A stretch of 64,000 nucleotides of DNA from an uncultured Eubacteriales bacterium (GTDB lineage: Bacteria; Bacillota; Clostridia; Oscillospirales; Acutalibacteraceae), in the NCBI GenBank assembly GCA_934486705.1, contig CAKSQS010000010.1, positions 1-64,000 on the forward strand. Reading direction: 5' to 3'. Below are positions 1 through 8,197 of the stretch, in pieces. The notes under the pieces are model-generated. The model saw only the letters and a program-made list of their open reading frames with translations. It did not search any database and was not told the DNA's origin. Both the position numbers and the translations under genes were made by a program. Numbering within the stretch: position 1 is the first letter of the stretch; each line of letters begins with the position of its first letter.

Positions 1-219
1 GATGACTTTACAGACGGCGAAATAGGCATTTTGGCTATGATGGTAAAGGGCGGGCTTGCCGCATCTAACGGCGAGGCACGGCGCTTGGTTCAGCAGGGCG
101 GCGTGAGCGTGAATGACGAAAAGGTGACCGACCCGAAATTTGCCCTTAAAAAGAGCGCCTTTGAAAATGAAGTAATACTTAAAAAGGGCAAAAAGGTATT
201 TCATAAATTTGTGATTTGA
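1..219 (+). CDS. tyrS: Tyrosyl-tRNA synthetase, C-terminal S4 domain (partial)
   Basis: The window opens inside this gene; codons run in frame from base 1 to the TGA at 217-219. The visible 72 residues form the S4 RNA-binding tail of class I tyrosyl-tRNA synthetase, with the typical 'GLAASNGEARRLVQQGGVSVND' type signature (residues about 18-39 of the fragment) that grips the anticodon arm of tRNA-Tyr. The catalytic Rossmann domain lies to the left, outside the window. The gene ends 20 bases before a good rho-independent terminator, so it is probably the last gene of its transcript. Confidence is high because both the sequence and the termination 'KKGKKVFHKFVI' are characteristic of the family. 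Confidence 0.93.
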   Translation, partial: DDFTDGEIGILAMMVKGGLAASNGEARRLVQQGGVSVNDEKVTDPKFALKKSAFENEVILKKGKKVFHKFVI

Positions 220-238
220 TAATATATAGTACTGTTTT

Positions 239-273
239 AAAAAGACCACTCTGTAAAAGAGGGGTCTTTTTTT
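239..273 (+). terminator. Rho-independent terminator of tyrS
   Basis: AAAAAGACC pairs with GGTCTTTTT around a short ACTCT/AGAGG inner stem and a GTAAA loop, and the right arm runs into a T tract. It sits 20 bases after the tyrS stop and separates tyrS from the phage genes that follow. Confidence 0.85.
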
Positions 274-332
274 ATGTCGGTGAATGGCGGTTTTGTTTTG
301 TTATATTATAGCGCTGCCGGGAGGGAAACGCT

Positions 333-602
333 GTGAAAGAAAATGACAAGTTACTTTATAAAACCATGAAGTCGCTGCTTAATGAAAGGCTATCGGACGC
401 GGAGGCAGAGTCGCTTAAAGACGAAGGGTTCAATATTAAAGACCCGACAAGAAAAACCGCGGTTATGATTGCGCTTTACAAGAAAGCGGCAAGTGGGGAT
501 CTTTCGGCTATAAAGGAGCTTCGTTCAATTGTCAGCGAAAAAGAGACCGAAAAAAAGGAAAGCGGCAGAGCGGTGGTGATAATAGACGATATCGGAAATT
601 AA
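333..602 (+). CDS. Small phage protein, probable terminase small subunit
   Basis: This 89-residue, charged, mostly helical protein lies immediately upstream of the large terminase, the usual place for the DNA-recognition subunit of the packaging motor. It starts with GTG; a GGGAGGG ribosome binding site sits 6-7 bases upstream. The end, 'AVVIIDDIGN', resembles the tail of many small terminase subunits, but there is no diagnostic helix-turn-helix, and the protein is shorter than most of them. Its stop codon overlaps the first codon proposed for the large terminase. Assignment is by position plus general character, so the exact role is an inference. Confidence 0.55.
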   Translation: MKENDKLLYKTMKSLLNERLSDAEAESLKDEGFNIKDPTRKTAVMIALYKKAASGDLSAIKELRSIVSEKETEKKESGRAVVIIDDIGN

Positions 603-1887
603 ATTATCGGAAATTATCGGCGGCGGGTACGACGAATACTGGAATTGCGACAAGCGTTACAGGGTATTAAAGGGCGGCAAAGGTTCAAAAAAATCAGCCA
701 CAACGGCACTTAATTTTATTTACAGGCTTATGAAATACCCGGGCAGTAACCTGCTTGTGGTGCGCCAGGTTATGAACACTCACCGCGACTCAACCTTTGC
801 CCAGCTTAAATGGGCGCAGGAAAGGTTAGGCGTTACGCAACTGTGGCGCAACACCGTGTCGCCCATGGAAATGGTTTACGCGCCTACGGGGCAGAAAATA
901 ATTTTCAGAGGGTTTGACGATGTTCTGAAATTAGCGTCAGCCACCGTGCCGAGCGGGTTTTTAAACTTTGTTTGGATTGAAGAGGCGTTTGAAATTGCGC
1001 ACGAGGCGGACTTTGATAAGCTTGATTTATCGGTTCCGCGCGGCGTGATAGAGCCGCCGCTTTACAAGCAGACTACACTTACGTTTAACCCGTGGAGCGG
1101 CACGCACTGGCTTAAAAAGCGCTTTTTCGACAATGACAGCCCCGATGTTGCCTGTTTTTCCACCAACTACCTTATAAACGAATTTCTTGACGAAACCGAC
1201 AGAAAGGTTTTTGAGCGTATGAAGAAAACCAATCGCAGGAAATACGCGGTGGCGGGGCTCGGAAACTGGGGCATTTCGGAGGGGCTGGTTTACGAAAACT
1301 GGTCGGTAGGGAAAAAGGAAATTCCCGAAGACGAGCGCTTTCGCTGGAAAAACTTTTTCGGGCTTGACTACGGGTACTCAAACGACCCTACGGGCTTTGT
1401 GGGCTTTATGGCTAACCCCAAGACTAAGGAGCTTTACATCTTTTGCGAGTTTTGCAAAACGCGAATGCTCAACTGCGATATTGCCGAGGAAATTAAAAAA
1501 TTAGGCTACGCAAAGGAGCGCATACGCGCCGACTGCGCAGAGCCGAAATCCAACGACGATTTAAGGCGGCTCGGAATATCGCGCATAATGCCGTCTGTTA
1601 AAGGGCGGGACAGCATTTTAAACGGCATAGCCGCAATAAGCGAGTACCGAATAACGGTGCACCCCGATTGTGTTAATATGATACGCGAGTTATCGTCTTA
1701 CGTATACGACGACCGCACAAACGAGCGCGGGCAACGGCTGCCGAAGGACAGTGATAACCACCTATGCGACGCTTTGCGCTATGCGTTTGAGGATGTAAAG
1801 CATTTTCACCCGAGAAAAGAAAGTAAGCCTGTTTACAGAGAAACGGAAATAGTCGGAGCTGATTTGAACGGAGGATGGGACATATGA
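598..1887 (+). CDS. Phage terminase large subunit, probable ATT start
   Basis: The motor ATPase/nuclease that packages phage DNA into the prohead. A P-loop of the phage terminase type (GGKGSKKS) is encoded at 673-696, followed by an adenine-binding 'VVRQV' strand, a Walker B-like 'FVWIEEAFE', a coupling-motif region 'TFNPWSGTHW', and a C-terminal nuclease part with 'GLDYGYSNDPTG' and 'DSDNHLCDALRYA'. From the previous in-frame stop to codon 730 there is no ATG, GTG, TTG or CTG. The first ATG (730) would remove the P-loop, so the real start must lie upstream. ATT at 598 overlaps the TAA of the small terminase, gives 'KLSEIIGGGYDEYW', a family-like N terminus, and a 429-residue product. A mutated ATG or a frameshift fusion are alternatives. 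Confidence 0.88.
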   Translation: MKLSEIIGGGYDEYWNCDKRYRVLKGGKGSKKSATTALNFIYRLMKYPGSNLLVVRQVMNTHRDSTFAQLKWAQERLGVTQLWRNTVSPMEMVYAPTGQKIIFRGFDDVLKLASATVPSGFLNFVWIEEAFEIAHEADFDKLDLSVPRGVIEPPLYKQTTLTFNPWSGTHWLKKRFFDNDSPDVACFSTNYLINEFLDETDRKVFERMKKTNRRKYAVAGLGNWGISEGLVYENWSVGKKEIPEDERFRWKNFFGLDYGYSNDPTGFVGFMANPKTKELYIFCEFCKTRMLNCDIAEEIKKLGYAKERIRADCAEPKSNDDLRRLGISRIMPSVKGRDSILNGIAAISEYRITVHPDCVNMIRELSSYVYDDRTNERGQRLPKDSDNHLCDALRYAFEDVKHFHPRKESKPVYRETEIVGADLNGGWDI

Positions 1888-2087
1888 CAGTGTTCATTGT
1901 GTTTTTAGCGGTGGTGGCTGCGTTTGCTTTAGGTTTTTTAACCGGAATAAGCGCAGTGCCGACGCAAAAGCCGAAAACGGTAACAGCAAAAAAAGAGGAT
2001 GAGGAGCTACAAAAGTTCCGGCGGGAATACGCTAATTTTCTTTCCTACGACGGTACCGAGCAGGAAGAAGATAACACCCGCAGATAA
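1884..2087 (+). CDS. Small phage membrane protein
   Basis: A 67-residue protein with one N-terminal membrane segment (residues about 2-24, rich in V, F, A, L) followed by a charged, probably helical tail. The ATG at 1884 overlaps the terminase stop as ATGA and has GGAGG nine bases upstream; the ATG at 1875 touches the ribosome binding site and is less likely. No family was recognised. Its place between terminase and scaffold suggests a phage accessory function, for example anchoring or modulating assembly at the membrane, but nothing in the sequence proves this. Confidence 0.6.
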   Translation: MTVFIVFLAVVAAFALGFLTGISAVPTQKPKTVTAKKEDEELQKFRREYANFLSYDGTEQEEDNTRR

Positions 2088-2107
2088 AGCAGAAAGGAAG
2101 AATAAAT

Positions 2108-2749
2108 TTGGAAAACGTTGGTTTGGAAAACGCCGCACAACCCGAGGCGGCGGAAAAAGAAGAAACGTCGGCTGCAACGGACACCATACTGGAAGCCGAA
2201 AAAGAAGTGTTCGTTCCTATAAAATTCAATAAGGAAATTAAAAATTTAGGGCTTGAAGACGCGGCGCGCTTAGCTCAAATGGGGCTGAAATTCGAGGCAA
2301 TAGCCGATGATTACGAGGCGCTGAAAAACATTGCCGCGAAAGCAGGCCACAGTGTTTCCGAATATATAGCGGCACTCAAAAAGCAAAATGAAGAAGAACA
2401 CCGACAGGAGCTGACAGAAAAATGCGGCGGTAATGAGGAAATGGCAAGCTATGTTATGCAGCTTGAAAGCAGTGGAGAGGAAAGCGACGGCTTTAAGGAG
2501 CTTACCGCGGAATTTCCCGAAATAAAGAGCATTTCCGACCTGCCAGCCGCGGTGACGGAAAACGCAGAATTGCGCGGCACAAAATTGCTTGATGAGTATT
2601 TACGCTACCGGCATGCAGAGGAAAGGGCGGCGAAAGCGGCTGCCCTTAAACAAAAAAACGCCGAGAATTTAAGTCTCGGCTCGCTTACCGACCGAAAGGG
2701 CGGAATTAACCCGGAGACCGCAGAATTTTTAAAGGGTCTTTGGAGATAA
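2108..2749 (+). CDS. Phage capsid scaffolding protein
   Basis: A 213-residue, strongly acidic protein rich in E, A and K, with predicted coiled coil, placed directly before the capsid gene as scaffolds usually are. The segment 'VPIKFNKEIKNLGLEDAARLA' followed by 'GLKFEAIADDYEALKNIA' (residues about 36-75) is the type seen in GP20/scaffold-like proteins of Firmicute phages. The basic, structured C terminus (residues 165-213) would be the capsid-binding end. Translation starts at TTG 2108 with AAGGAAG upstream. It would act transiently inside the prohead. A separate protease was not seen. Confidence 0.68.
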   Translation: MENVGLENAAQPEAAEKEETSAATDTILEAEKEVFVPIKFNKEIKNLGLEDAARLAQMGLKFEAIADDYEALKNIAAKAGHSVSEYIAALKKQNEEEHRQELTEKCGGNEEMASYVMQLESSGEESDGFKELTAEFPEIKSISDLPAAVTENAELRGTKLLDEYLRYRHAEERAAKAAALKQKNAENLSLGSLTDRKGGINPETAEFLKGLWR

Positions 2750-2766
2750 AAAGGAGAAAAATTATT

Positions 2767-3942
2767 ATGTCATTCAATTCTATAGAAAACGCATCTAAAT
2801 ATTCAACCGAGCTTGATAAGCTTTTTGCACAGAAGAGCGCCACGGGATTTTTTGCCGATAACGCGCTTGCGACAAAATTTGTAGGCGCTAAGACCGTAAT
2901 TATACCTGATGTCGATTTTCAGGGGCTTGCCGATTACGACCGCGACACAGGCTTTACCAAGGGCGCTATAACCGTTGCAAACACCTCTTACACCATGTCT
3001 ATGGATCGCGCACGTTCGCTCCAGATAGACCGCGAGGATATGAGCGAAACGGGCATTGCAAACCTTGCGGGCAAAATTCTCGGCGAATACGTTCGCACAA
3101 AGGTTGTGCCCGAGTGCGATGCATACGTTATTTCAAAGCTGGCGGGTCTTGCCGCTACGCGCTCCAACCTTGTTAACGGCGACAAGACAAAGCCCTACGA
3201 CGCGCTTTGCAAACTTATAAACGAGGTTCAGTCGGTAGTGGGGTATGACGAGGAGCTTGTAGCCTTTGTTGACAGCTATATGTACGCCGCACTGCAAAAT
3301 TCCAACGAAATTTCGCGTATGATAACCGTTTCCGATTTTAAGCAGGGAGAAATTACCCTTAAAGTAAAATCCATAAACGGCGTAGCTATTATACCGGTGG
3401 TTTCAGAGCGTATGAAGACTGCCTACACCTTTAACACGGCAAACGCGGGCGGCTTTACCCCGCAGGCGAATGCGCGCGAGGTATATATGCTTGTATGCCC
3501 CAAGAGCGGCGCTCACCTTGTAAAGAAAACCGAAAAGATGAGAATATTCACTCCCGAGCAGAATATTGACGCCGATGCTTACAAGTTCGATTACAGAATT
3601 TACTATGATGTATTTGTAAACAAGAGCGGTCTTGACGCGATTTGGGCATGGCTTTCACCAACAATTACCATAAGCAGCAACGTATCGGATAAGAGCGTTA
3701 CAGCCGGCAGCATAAGCGGTTCGCTTTCCGTTACCGCAACCAGCAGCGGCGCGCTTACCTACCAGTGGTACTCCTGCAAGGACGCGAATAAAGGCTCTGC
3801 CGTAAAGGTAGCAAATGCAACATCAAGCTCCTACACTATTCCCACATCCCTTACAAAGGGTACATATTATTACTTTGTAAGAATTATTGTCGACGGCATT
3901 GCGGGCGTTGACTCAAAGGTTGCAAAGGTTACGGTAGGTTAA
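2767..3942 (+). CDS. Major capsid protein with C-terminal Ig-like domain
   Basis: A 391-residue protein with the HK97-like order seen in many Firmicute phages: an N-terminal arm with 'FQGLADYDRDTGFTKG' and 'SMDRARSLQIDREDM', a central part with 'ECDAYVISKLA' and 'FVDSYMYAALQNS', and a late strand 'YDVFVNKSGLDAIW'. After residue about 300 a linker leads into a roughly 90-residue Ig-like beta domain ('ITISSNVSDKSVTAGS', 'TYQWYSCKDANKG', 'YTIPTSLTKGTYYYFV'). Such domains decorate capsid surfaces and may bind glycans or cell surfaces. The ATG at 2767 is chosen because AGGAG lies 10 bases upstream; an in-frame TTG at 2740 falls within the scaffold gene. Confidence 0.85.
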   Translation: MSFNSIENASKYSTELDKLFAQKSATGFFADNALATKFVGAKTVIIPDVDFQGLADYDRDTGFTKGAITVANTSYTMSMDRARSLQIDREDMSETGIANLAGKILGEYVRTKVVPECDAYVISKLAGLAATRSNLVNGDKTKPYDALCKLINEVQSVVGYDEELVAFVDSYMYAALQNSNEISRMITVSDFKQGEITLKVKSINGVAIIPVVSERMKTAYTFNTANAGGFTPQANAREVYMLVCPKSGAHLVKKTEKMRIFTPEQNIDADAYKFDYRIYYDVFVNKSGLDAIWAWLSPTITISSNVSDKSVTAGSISGSLSVTATSSGALTYQWYSCKDANKGSAVKVANATSSSYTIPTSLTKGTYYYFVRIIVDGIAGVDSKVAKVTVG

Positions 3943-3964
3943 GTTAGACGTTAGAGGTTAGAAA

Positions 3965-4172
3965 ATACCCCTCAGTCGCCTGTGGCGACAGCTCCCCTCT
4001 GTTTGCTGACGCAAAAGAAGGAAGCCAAAATAGCCTCCCCTGTGTAAGGGGAGGTGTCATGCGCAAGCTATGACGGAGGGGTTGTTACTAACTAAACGTT
4101 AGACAGTAGACGTAGAAAAATACCCCTCAGTCAACTTCGTTGACAGCTCCCCTCTGTAAAAAGAGGGGAGCC
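3965..4172. repeat. Dispersed palindromic repeats, type I / type II / type I
   Basis: The gap between capsid and portal holds three short repeat units. Type I (3965-4027 and 4120-4172) reads ACCCCTCAGTC, a small variable hairpin, GACAGCTCCCCTCTGT and then GGGAGCC or GGAAGCC. Type II (about 4032-4088) reads GCCTCCCCTGTGTAAGG, GGAGGTG, a variable hairpin and GACGGAGGGGTTGTTAC. Related copies lie at 29080, 29181, 34989 and 48353. The flanks share an ACGTTAGA motif. The same repeats next to host genes show that a host-wide repeat entered the phage module. Confidence 0.85.
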
Positions 4173-4229
4173 GTGGGGGTAGCGGGGTATTTTCTACAGA
4201 CATTCATCACTCTAAAAGGAGGTTAAAAA

Positions 4230-5801
4230 ATGAACAAACCTTTTGAAATATATGAAGAATACCGCAAAGCGGCTGATTTTAAATCGGCGCTCGGAAAGCG
4301 CGGGCTTTACGAGCAGAACCGCATAAACGAGCGCTTTTACATAGGCGACCAATGGTACGGCGCTAAGTGCGGCAACGACCGCCCGCTGGTGCGGCACAAT
4401 ATAATAAAGCGTATAGGCGATTACAAAATGTCGCAGATATTAAACGCGCCGCTGTCGGTATCATTTTCGGCAGAGGGAATACCCACGGTTGCAAACGAAA
4501 ATGACAAACGCGCCAACGAAATAAACATTGCAATGTCGGCGCTCAGCGATTATTACAGCGTTACCGCAGAACGGGTGGGAATCACCTCGCTGTATGCCGC
4601 AGCGCTGAGGAACGCGTATATCGGCGGAACGGGTGTGTTGTATACCTACTGGAACGGCGATATTAAAACGGGGCTTTATGCCGATAAGGAAATGCATATG
4701 CCGATAAAGGGCGATATATGCTGCGAGGTTTTGAATATTGAAAACGTTTATTTCGGCGACCCTTATATTTCGGATGTTCAGCAGCAGCCGTATATAATTA
4801 TTGCAAGCTGCCGCGAAACCGAGGCGGTACTCCGTGAGGCAAGGCTGAACGGTGCGGATATTTCCGCATTGAGGGCTTTGGAAAACGACGCGGACGACGG
4901 AAAGGTGACAGTGTTTACAAAGCTTTTTAAGGAATATAAATCGGGCGGCGGCTATACAATTAAATGTGTAAAGGTTACTGAAAACGCCACCGTAAGAAAA
5001 GCGTACGACACGGGGCTTTCGCTTTATCCGCTTGCGGTCTTTTCATGGGAAAAAAGGGGAGGACTGATCTACGGCGAAAGTGAGGTCACCTACCTTATAC
5101 CGAACCAGATAGCAATTAACCGTATGATAACGGCGAGCGTTTGGTCGGCTATGACAACGGGTATGCCTATGATGGTAATAAACGGCGACACCGTGCCCGA
5201 CGGAATTACCAACGAGCCGGGGCAGATAGTTAAGGTTTACGGCAGCAGCGAGGATGTAAACGGAGCGGTAAAATATGTTGCGCCGCCCGATTTCAGCCGA
5301 AATTTCGACCAAAGCCTGCAAACGCTTATAGATAACACATTGACCCAAAACGGCGCAAACGAGGTAGCTTTGGGCGACAGCCGCGCCGATAACGCAACCG
5401 CGCTTATAACCATGCAAAACGCTGCTATAATGCCCTTGCAAATAGTAAAAAACCGTTTTTACTCCTTTGCCGAGGAGATCTCGCGCATTTGGGCGGATTT
5501 TTGGATATCGTGCTACGGAAAGCGCGCCATAAAGCTAAAGGACGCAGCGGGAATAAGGTATTTTACACTTGACACGGAGCGGCTGCGCGGGCTTATTATA
5601 AATGCTAAAATTGAGGTCGGCACAGGCACGGTATACAGTGAACGCGAGTGTGTAAATACGCTTTTGAATCTTTTTGATAAGGGTATTATTGACAGAAAAC
5701 AGTTTTTGGAGCGACTACCCGACGGTATTGTACCCGACAGGCAGGGACTTTTAAGCTCTGAAAAAGCCGAAAGCGAGGAAACCGAAGATGAAGGGGTTTG
5801 A
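4230..5801 (+). CDS. Phage portal protein
   Basis: A 523-residue protein of the portal type, the dodecameric ring through which DNA enters and leaves the head. The N-terminal 'KRGLYEQNRINERFYIGDQWYGA' and 'RPLVRHNIIKRIGDYKMSQIL' segments are typical of clostridial phage portals, as is the middle 'FSWEKRGGLIYGESEVTYLIPNQIAINRMI' region, which holds the stem helices. 'NTLTQNGANEVALGDSRADNATALITMQNAA' follows. The C terminus is acidic. The ATG at 4230 has a perfect AAAAGGAGG site. The order capsid then portal is the reverse of most siphophages; the repeats at 3965-4172 lie in between. The 3' end overlaps the next gene by 14 bases. Confidence 0.86.
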   Translation: MNKPFEIYEEYRKAADFKSALGKRGLYEQNRINERFYIGDQWYGAKCGNDRPLVRHNIIKRIGDYKMSQILNAPLSVSFSAEGIPTVANENDKRANEINIAMSALSDYYSVTAERVGITSLYAAALRNAYIGGTGVLYTYWNGDIKTGLYADKEMHMPIKGDICCEVLNIENVYFGDPYISDVQQQPYIIIASCRETEAVLREARLNGADISALRALENDADDGKVTVFTKLFKEYKSGGGYTIKCVKVTENATVRKAYDTGLSLYPLAVFSWEKRGGLIYGESEVTYLIPNQIAINRMITASVWSAMTTGMPMMVINGDTVPDGITNEPGQIVKVYGSSEDVNGAVKYVAPPDFSRNFDQSLQTLIDNTLTQNGANEVALGDSRADNATALITMQNAAIMPLQIVKNRFYSFAEEISRIWADFWISCYGKRAIKLKDAAGIRYFTLDTERLRGLIINAKIEVGTGTVYSERECVNTLLNLFDKGIIDRKQFLERLPDGIVPDRQGLLSSEKAESEETEDEGV

Positions 5802-6141
5802 TATTTATAAAAAAGCAATGCTGCTGCTCGGTTATAACGATATTGTGAATAATCCGCCATTGCAGGTTCGGTTTGAAGAGCAGGGGGCAGAGCTGATTTC
5901 GCAAATAGCCGCCGACCTGCAAATTTCGGATATTGCTTCCTTATCGTCCGATTTGGTTATAGACACCGTGCAGGCGGAGGCGCTTATATACGGTACGGCA
6001 ATGCTTTTATCGCTTACAGAGGGCGATACTTCAAAAAACCGTGTTTTTACCGAGCTTTATAATGCCAAACGAGCCGCGGCGCTTAAAAAAATCGGTAAAA
6101 TTACAGATATTATGCCGCGCGCGGAGGTGGACGGGCAGTAA
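5788..6141 (+). CDS. Phage head-tail adaptor-like protein
   Basis: A 117-residue helical protein whose start overlaps the portal gene by 14 bases, which implies translational coupling. It follows portal and precedes a virion protein, the usual slot of the connector/adaptor that plugs the portal. The sequence 'FDIYKKAMLLLGY' plus 'LQISDIASLSSDL' and 'EALIYGTAMLLSLTEGD' fits the all-helical connector fold (gp6/gp15-like), but the similarity is only general. The last base of its TAA stop is the first base of the next start. Confidence 0.55.
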   Translation: MKGFDIYKKAMLLLGYNDIVNNPPLQVRFEEQGAELISQIAADLQISDIASLSSDLVIDTVQAEALIYGTAMLLSLTEGDTSKNRVFTELYNAKRAAALKKIGKITDIMPRAEVDGQ

Positions 6142-8195
6142 TGAAATTCGGAGCTTTAGACCAAAGAAAAGAAAAAAGCTACCGCATAAGAAAGATAGAC
6201 GGCGGTATAAATAAATCGGAATTGCCGAACAACATAGCCGATAATGAGCTGGCTGCGGCGGAAAATACAGAGTTTCGCGACGGAATTTTAAAAAGCAGGG
6301 CTGGACTTTTCGCCGCAAACAGTGATATAATAAAAAACGAAACGGAAGCCGATATATCCGATTTTTCATATGTTGTTACGCAGACCGAGGTTTACATAAA
6401 CGGTGAATATAGACGCATAGCATATGAAAACGTATTTGACGGCAGCTCCAATTTCATTTTTCATATATACTTTTTGGGTGCGGACGGGACAAAGCAATCC
6501 GCCGGCGAGATATATTTCAGGCGGACGACCGATAAGGTGTTTTATATGCCGTACAGCATACTTTTTTACAGCGGCTCACCGATAGACGGCGGCGGAATAT
6601 TTGCCTTGGTAACTGCGCAGAACAATTACAATTCCGAAGAGTTCAGCTATATGATATATGAAATAAACGAGGATATGGATTCTTGGCTGTTATCTACAAG
6701 CTATTATGAACCGATTATAATGATAAACGGCAGAGGAAACAAATACGAGGCTGCCAAGGCTACCAATTCGGCTTATACCGCACAGCCGAAATTTTTGGAA
6801 GCAAGGAACATACTTACAAGTAGGTTCAAGGCATATTTCACCTCGGACGGTCAGTCGAATTTATTCCGTTTACCGTACAGCGGGCTTGCAAACGAATCCG
6901 TAATATGCCGCATATATACAACACCTATAGTTTATACGGAATGGGTGATATTCCCGGGTGACACAAGCGATACGCAAACTTTTTTCAATGCCGAGATAAC
7001 AATGCACGTTGACCGCAGCAGGGGCGTAATATATTTTACCGGCGCAGACGGAAAGGAATATCCCGTGCCGAGCATAAATATGTATCACGAAAACAATATT
7101 TGCGTAAAGGCGGGCAAGCTGTTCGGCGAGGAGCTGAAAGAAATATGCACCCTGACCTGCTGCACGGAGTATGGTTCTAAGCTTGTTTTTTCGGGCGGCT
7201 GCGAAAGAGGAAAAATTTACTCTGTTCCGTATACAAATCCGCTTTATTTTTCCGATAAATCAACAGCCTGCATAGGCGGCGGAGACAGCGGAATTACATG
7301 CTTATTAACAACAAAAAACGGCATTATTGCCTTTAAGAAAAACGAGGTGTATAAGGTAAAGCTGAAGCACGGAAGCGCCCTAAACAACAGCTCGCTGCTT
7401 GCGGATAATGATTCCGTATTTTACGCGGGAGACGATTTTTCGCAGACCCGTTTGGCAGATATAGGCTGCCTTAACAAACGCACCTGCGCTCTTTGCGGCA
7501 GCACGCCGATATGGATGTCGGGCGACGGTAAGATATACTCTATGAATACATTCTCGGGGAAGATAACAGAAATATCAGAGCCGATAAACAGCTTTTTAAG
7601 CGGGCTTACGGCTGATATAACGGCAAACGCAGCAGCAGCTGCCGAAAACGGCAGGTATTGGCTTTTACTCGGCGATAAAGCACTTATTATAAATTGCACC
7701 GCCGATAAATCTGATTATAAGTATTATATACGCAGCTTTAAAGGTTTAAAGCCGATAGATATTCTATTGTCGGACGGAAAGCGAAGATTTATATGTATAG
7801 GCAGCGATAAAAGAATTTTGTACTTTGCAGCCGAAAGCGGAAATTGCGCGGATGTGGATATCAGGAACATTTCTTCACAGCCGGTTGCGGAAAGTGTGCC
7901 GTTCAGATCCGAATTTATTACAAAAAGCTTTGATTTTGGCACTTTAACCGTAAAAAAACATATAGAAAGCATCGCGATTTCCGCAGGCGCGGCGGGAAAG
8001 CTGAAAATTTCGCTTATCGGCGATACATCCGAAGAAATGAGCGTTGATTTATCGGACAGTCAGTATAATTGCGGTTCGCTGAACGTTATACGGCTGATAC
8101 CGCATATCGGCGCGGTTAACACACTCGGGCTGAAGCTTTCGTCCGAATGCGGCATGGAAATAGGAGAAATATCATTTAATTACAGAGAGGCTTGA
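6141..8195 (+). CDS. Large phage virion protein, beta-propeller-like
   Basis: A 684-residue protein with an N-terminal signature seen in many short-tailed phage virion proteins: 'IDGGINKSELPNNIADNELAAAENTEFRDGILKSRAGL' (residues about 13-55, quoted in part as GGIN...AENTEF...LKSRAGL). The rest is rich in beta strands, with recurrent 'YSVPYTNPLYFSD' / 'GDGKIYSMNTFSG' type blades, as in tail-hub or stabilisation proteins. It begins one base into the preceding stop codon, so it belongs to the phage operon. No enzymatic motif was seen. It may form the short tail or head closure; this is inferred from position and fold impression. Confidence 0.6.
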   Translation: MKFGALDQRKEKSYRIRKIDGGINKSELPNNIADNELAAAENTEFRDGILKSRAGLFAANSDIIKNETEADISDFSYVVTQTEVYINGEYRRIAYENVFDGSSNFIFHIYFLGADGTKQSAGEIYFRRTTDKVFYMPYSILFYSGSPIDGGGIFALVTAQNNYNSEEFSYMIYEINEDMDSWLLSTSYYEPIIMINGRGNKYEAAKATNSAYTAQPKFLEARNILTSRFKAYFTSDGQSNLFRLPYSGLANESVICRIYTTPIVYTEWVIFPGDTSDTQTFFNAEITMHVDRSRGVIYFTGADGKEYPVPSINMYHENNICVKAGKLFGEELKEICTLTCCTEYGSKLVFSGGCERGKIYSVPYTNPLYFSDKSTACIGGGDSGITCLLTTKNGIIAFKKNEVYKVKLKHGSALNNSSLLADNDSVFYAGDDFSQTRLADIGCLNKRTCALCGSTPIWMSGDGKIYSMNTFSGKITEISEPINSFLSGLTADITANAAAAAENGRYWLLLGDKALIINCTADKSDYKYYIRSFKGLKPIDILLSDGKRRFICIGSDKRILYFAAESGNCADVDIRNISSQPVAESVPFRSEFITKSFDFGTLTVKKHIESIAISAGAAGKLKISLIGDTSEEMSVDLSDSQYNCGSLNVIRLIPHIGAVNTLGLKLSSECGMEIGEISFNYREA

Positions 8196-8197
8196 AT

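Larger units (their letters stand above)
333..8195 (+). mobile_element. Phage head-assembly module (incomplete prophage or satellite)
   Basis: Eight consecutive rightward genes, mostly overlapping or a few bases apart, encode packaging and head functions: small terminase-like, large terminase, small membrane protein, scaffold, capsid, portal, adaptor and a large virion protein. There is no tail tape measure, tube, lysin, holin, repressor or replication gene on this strand. The module sits between tyrS and a host-like lipoprotein gene. Either it is the remnant of a short-tailed phage, or it is a satellite that borrows the rest. The boundaries given are those of the genes; no attachment repeats were found around it. 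Confidence 0.7.

Noticed and set aside
1172..1381. Many antisense open frames over terminase, portal, clpE, ruvB and others
   Set aside because: They are shadows of strongly biased coding sequences, with no SD or known motifs.
2740..2766. TTG start for the capsid protein
   Set aside because: It would overlap the scaffold gene and lacks an upstream SD; AGGAG serves ATG 2767.
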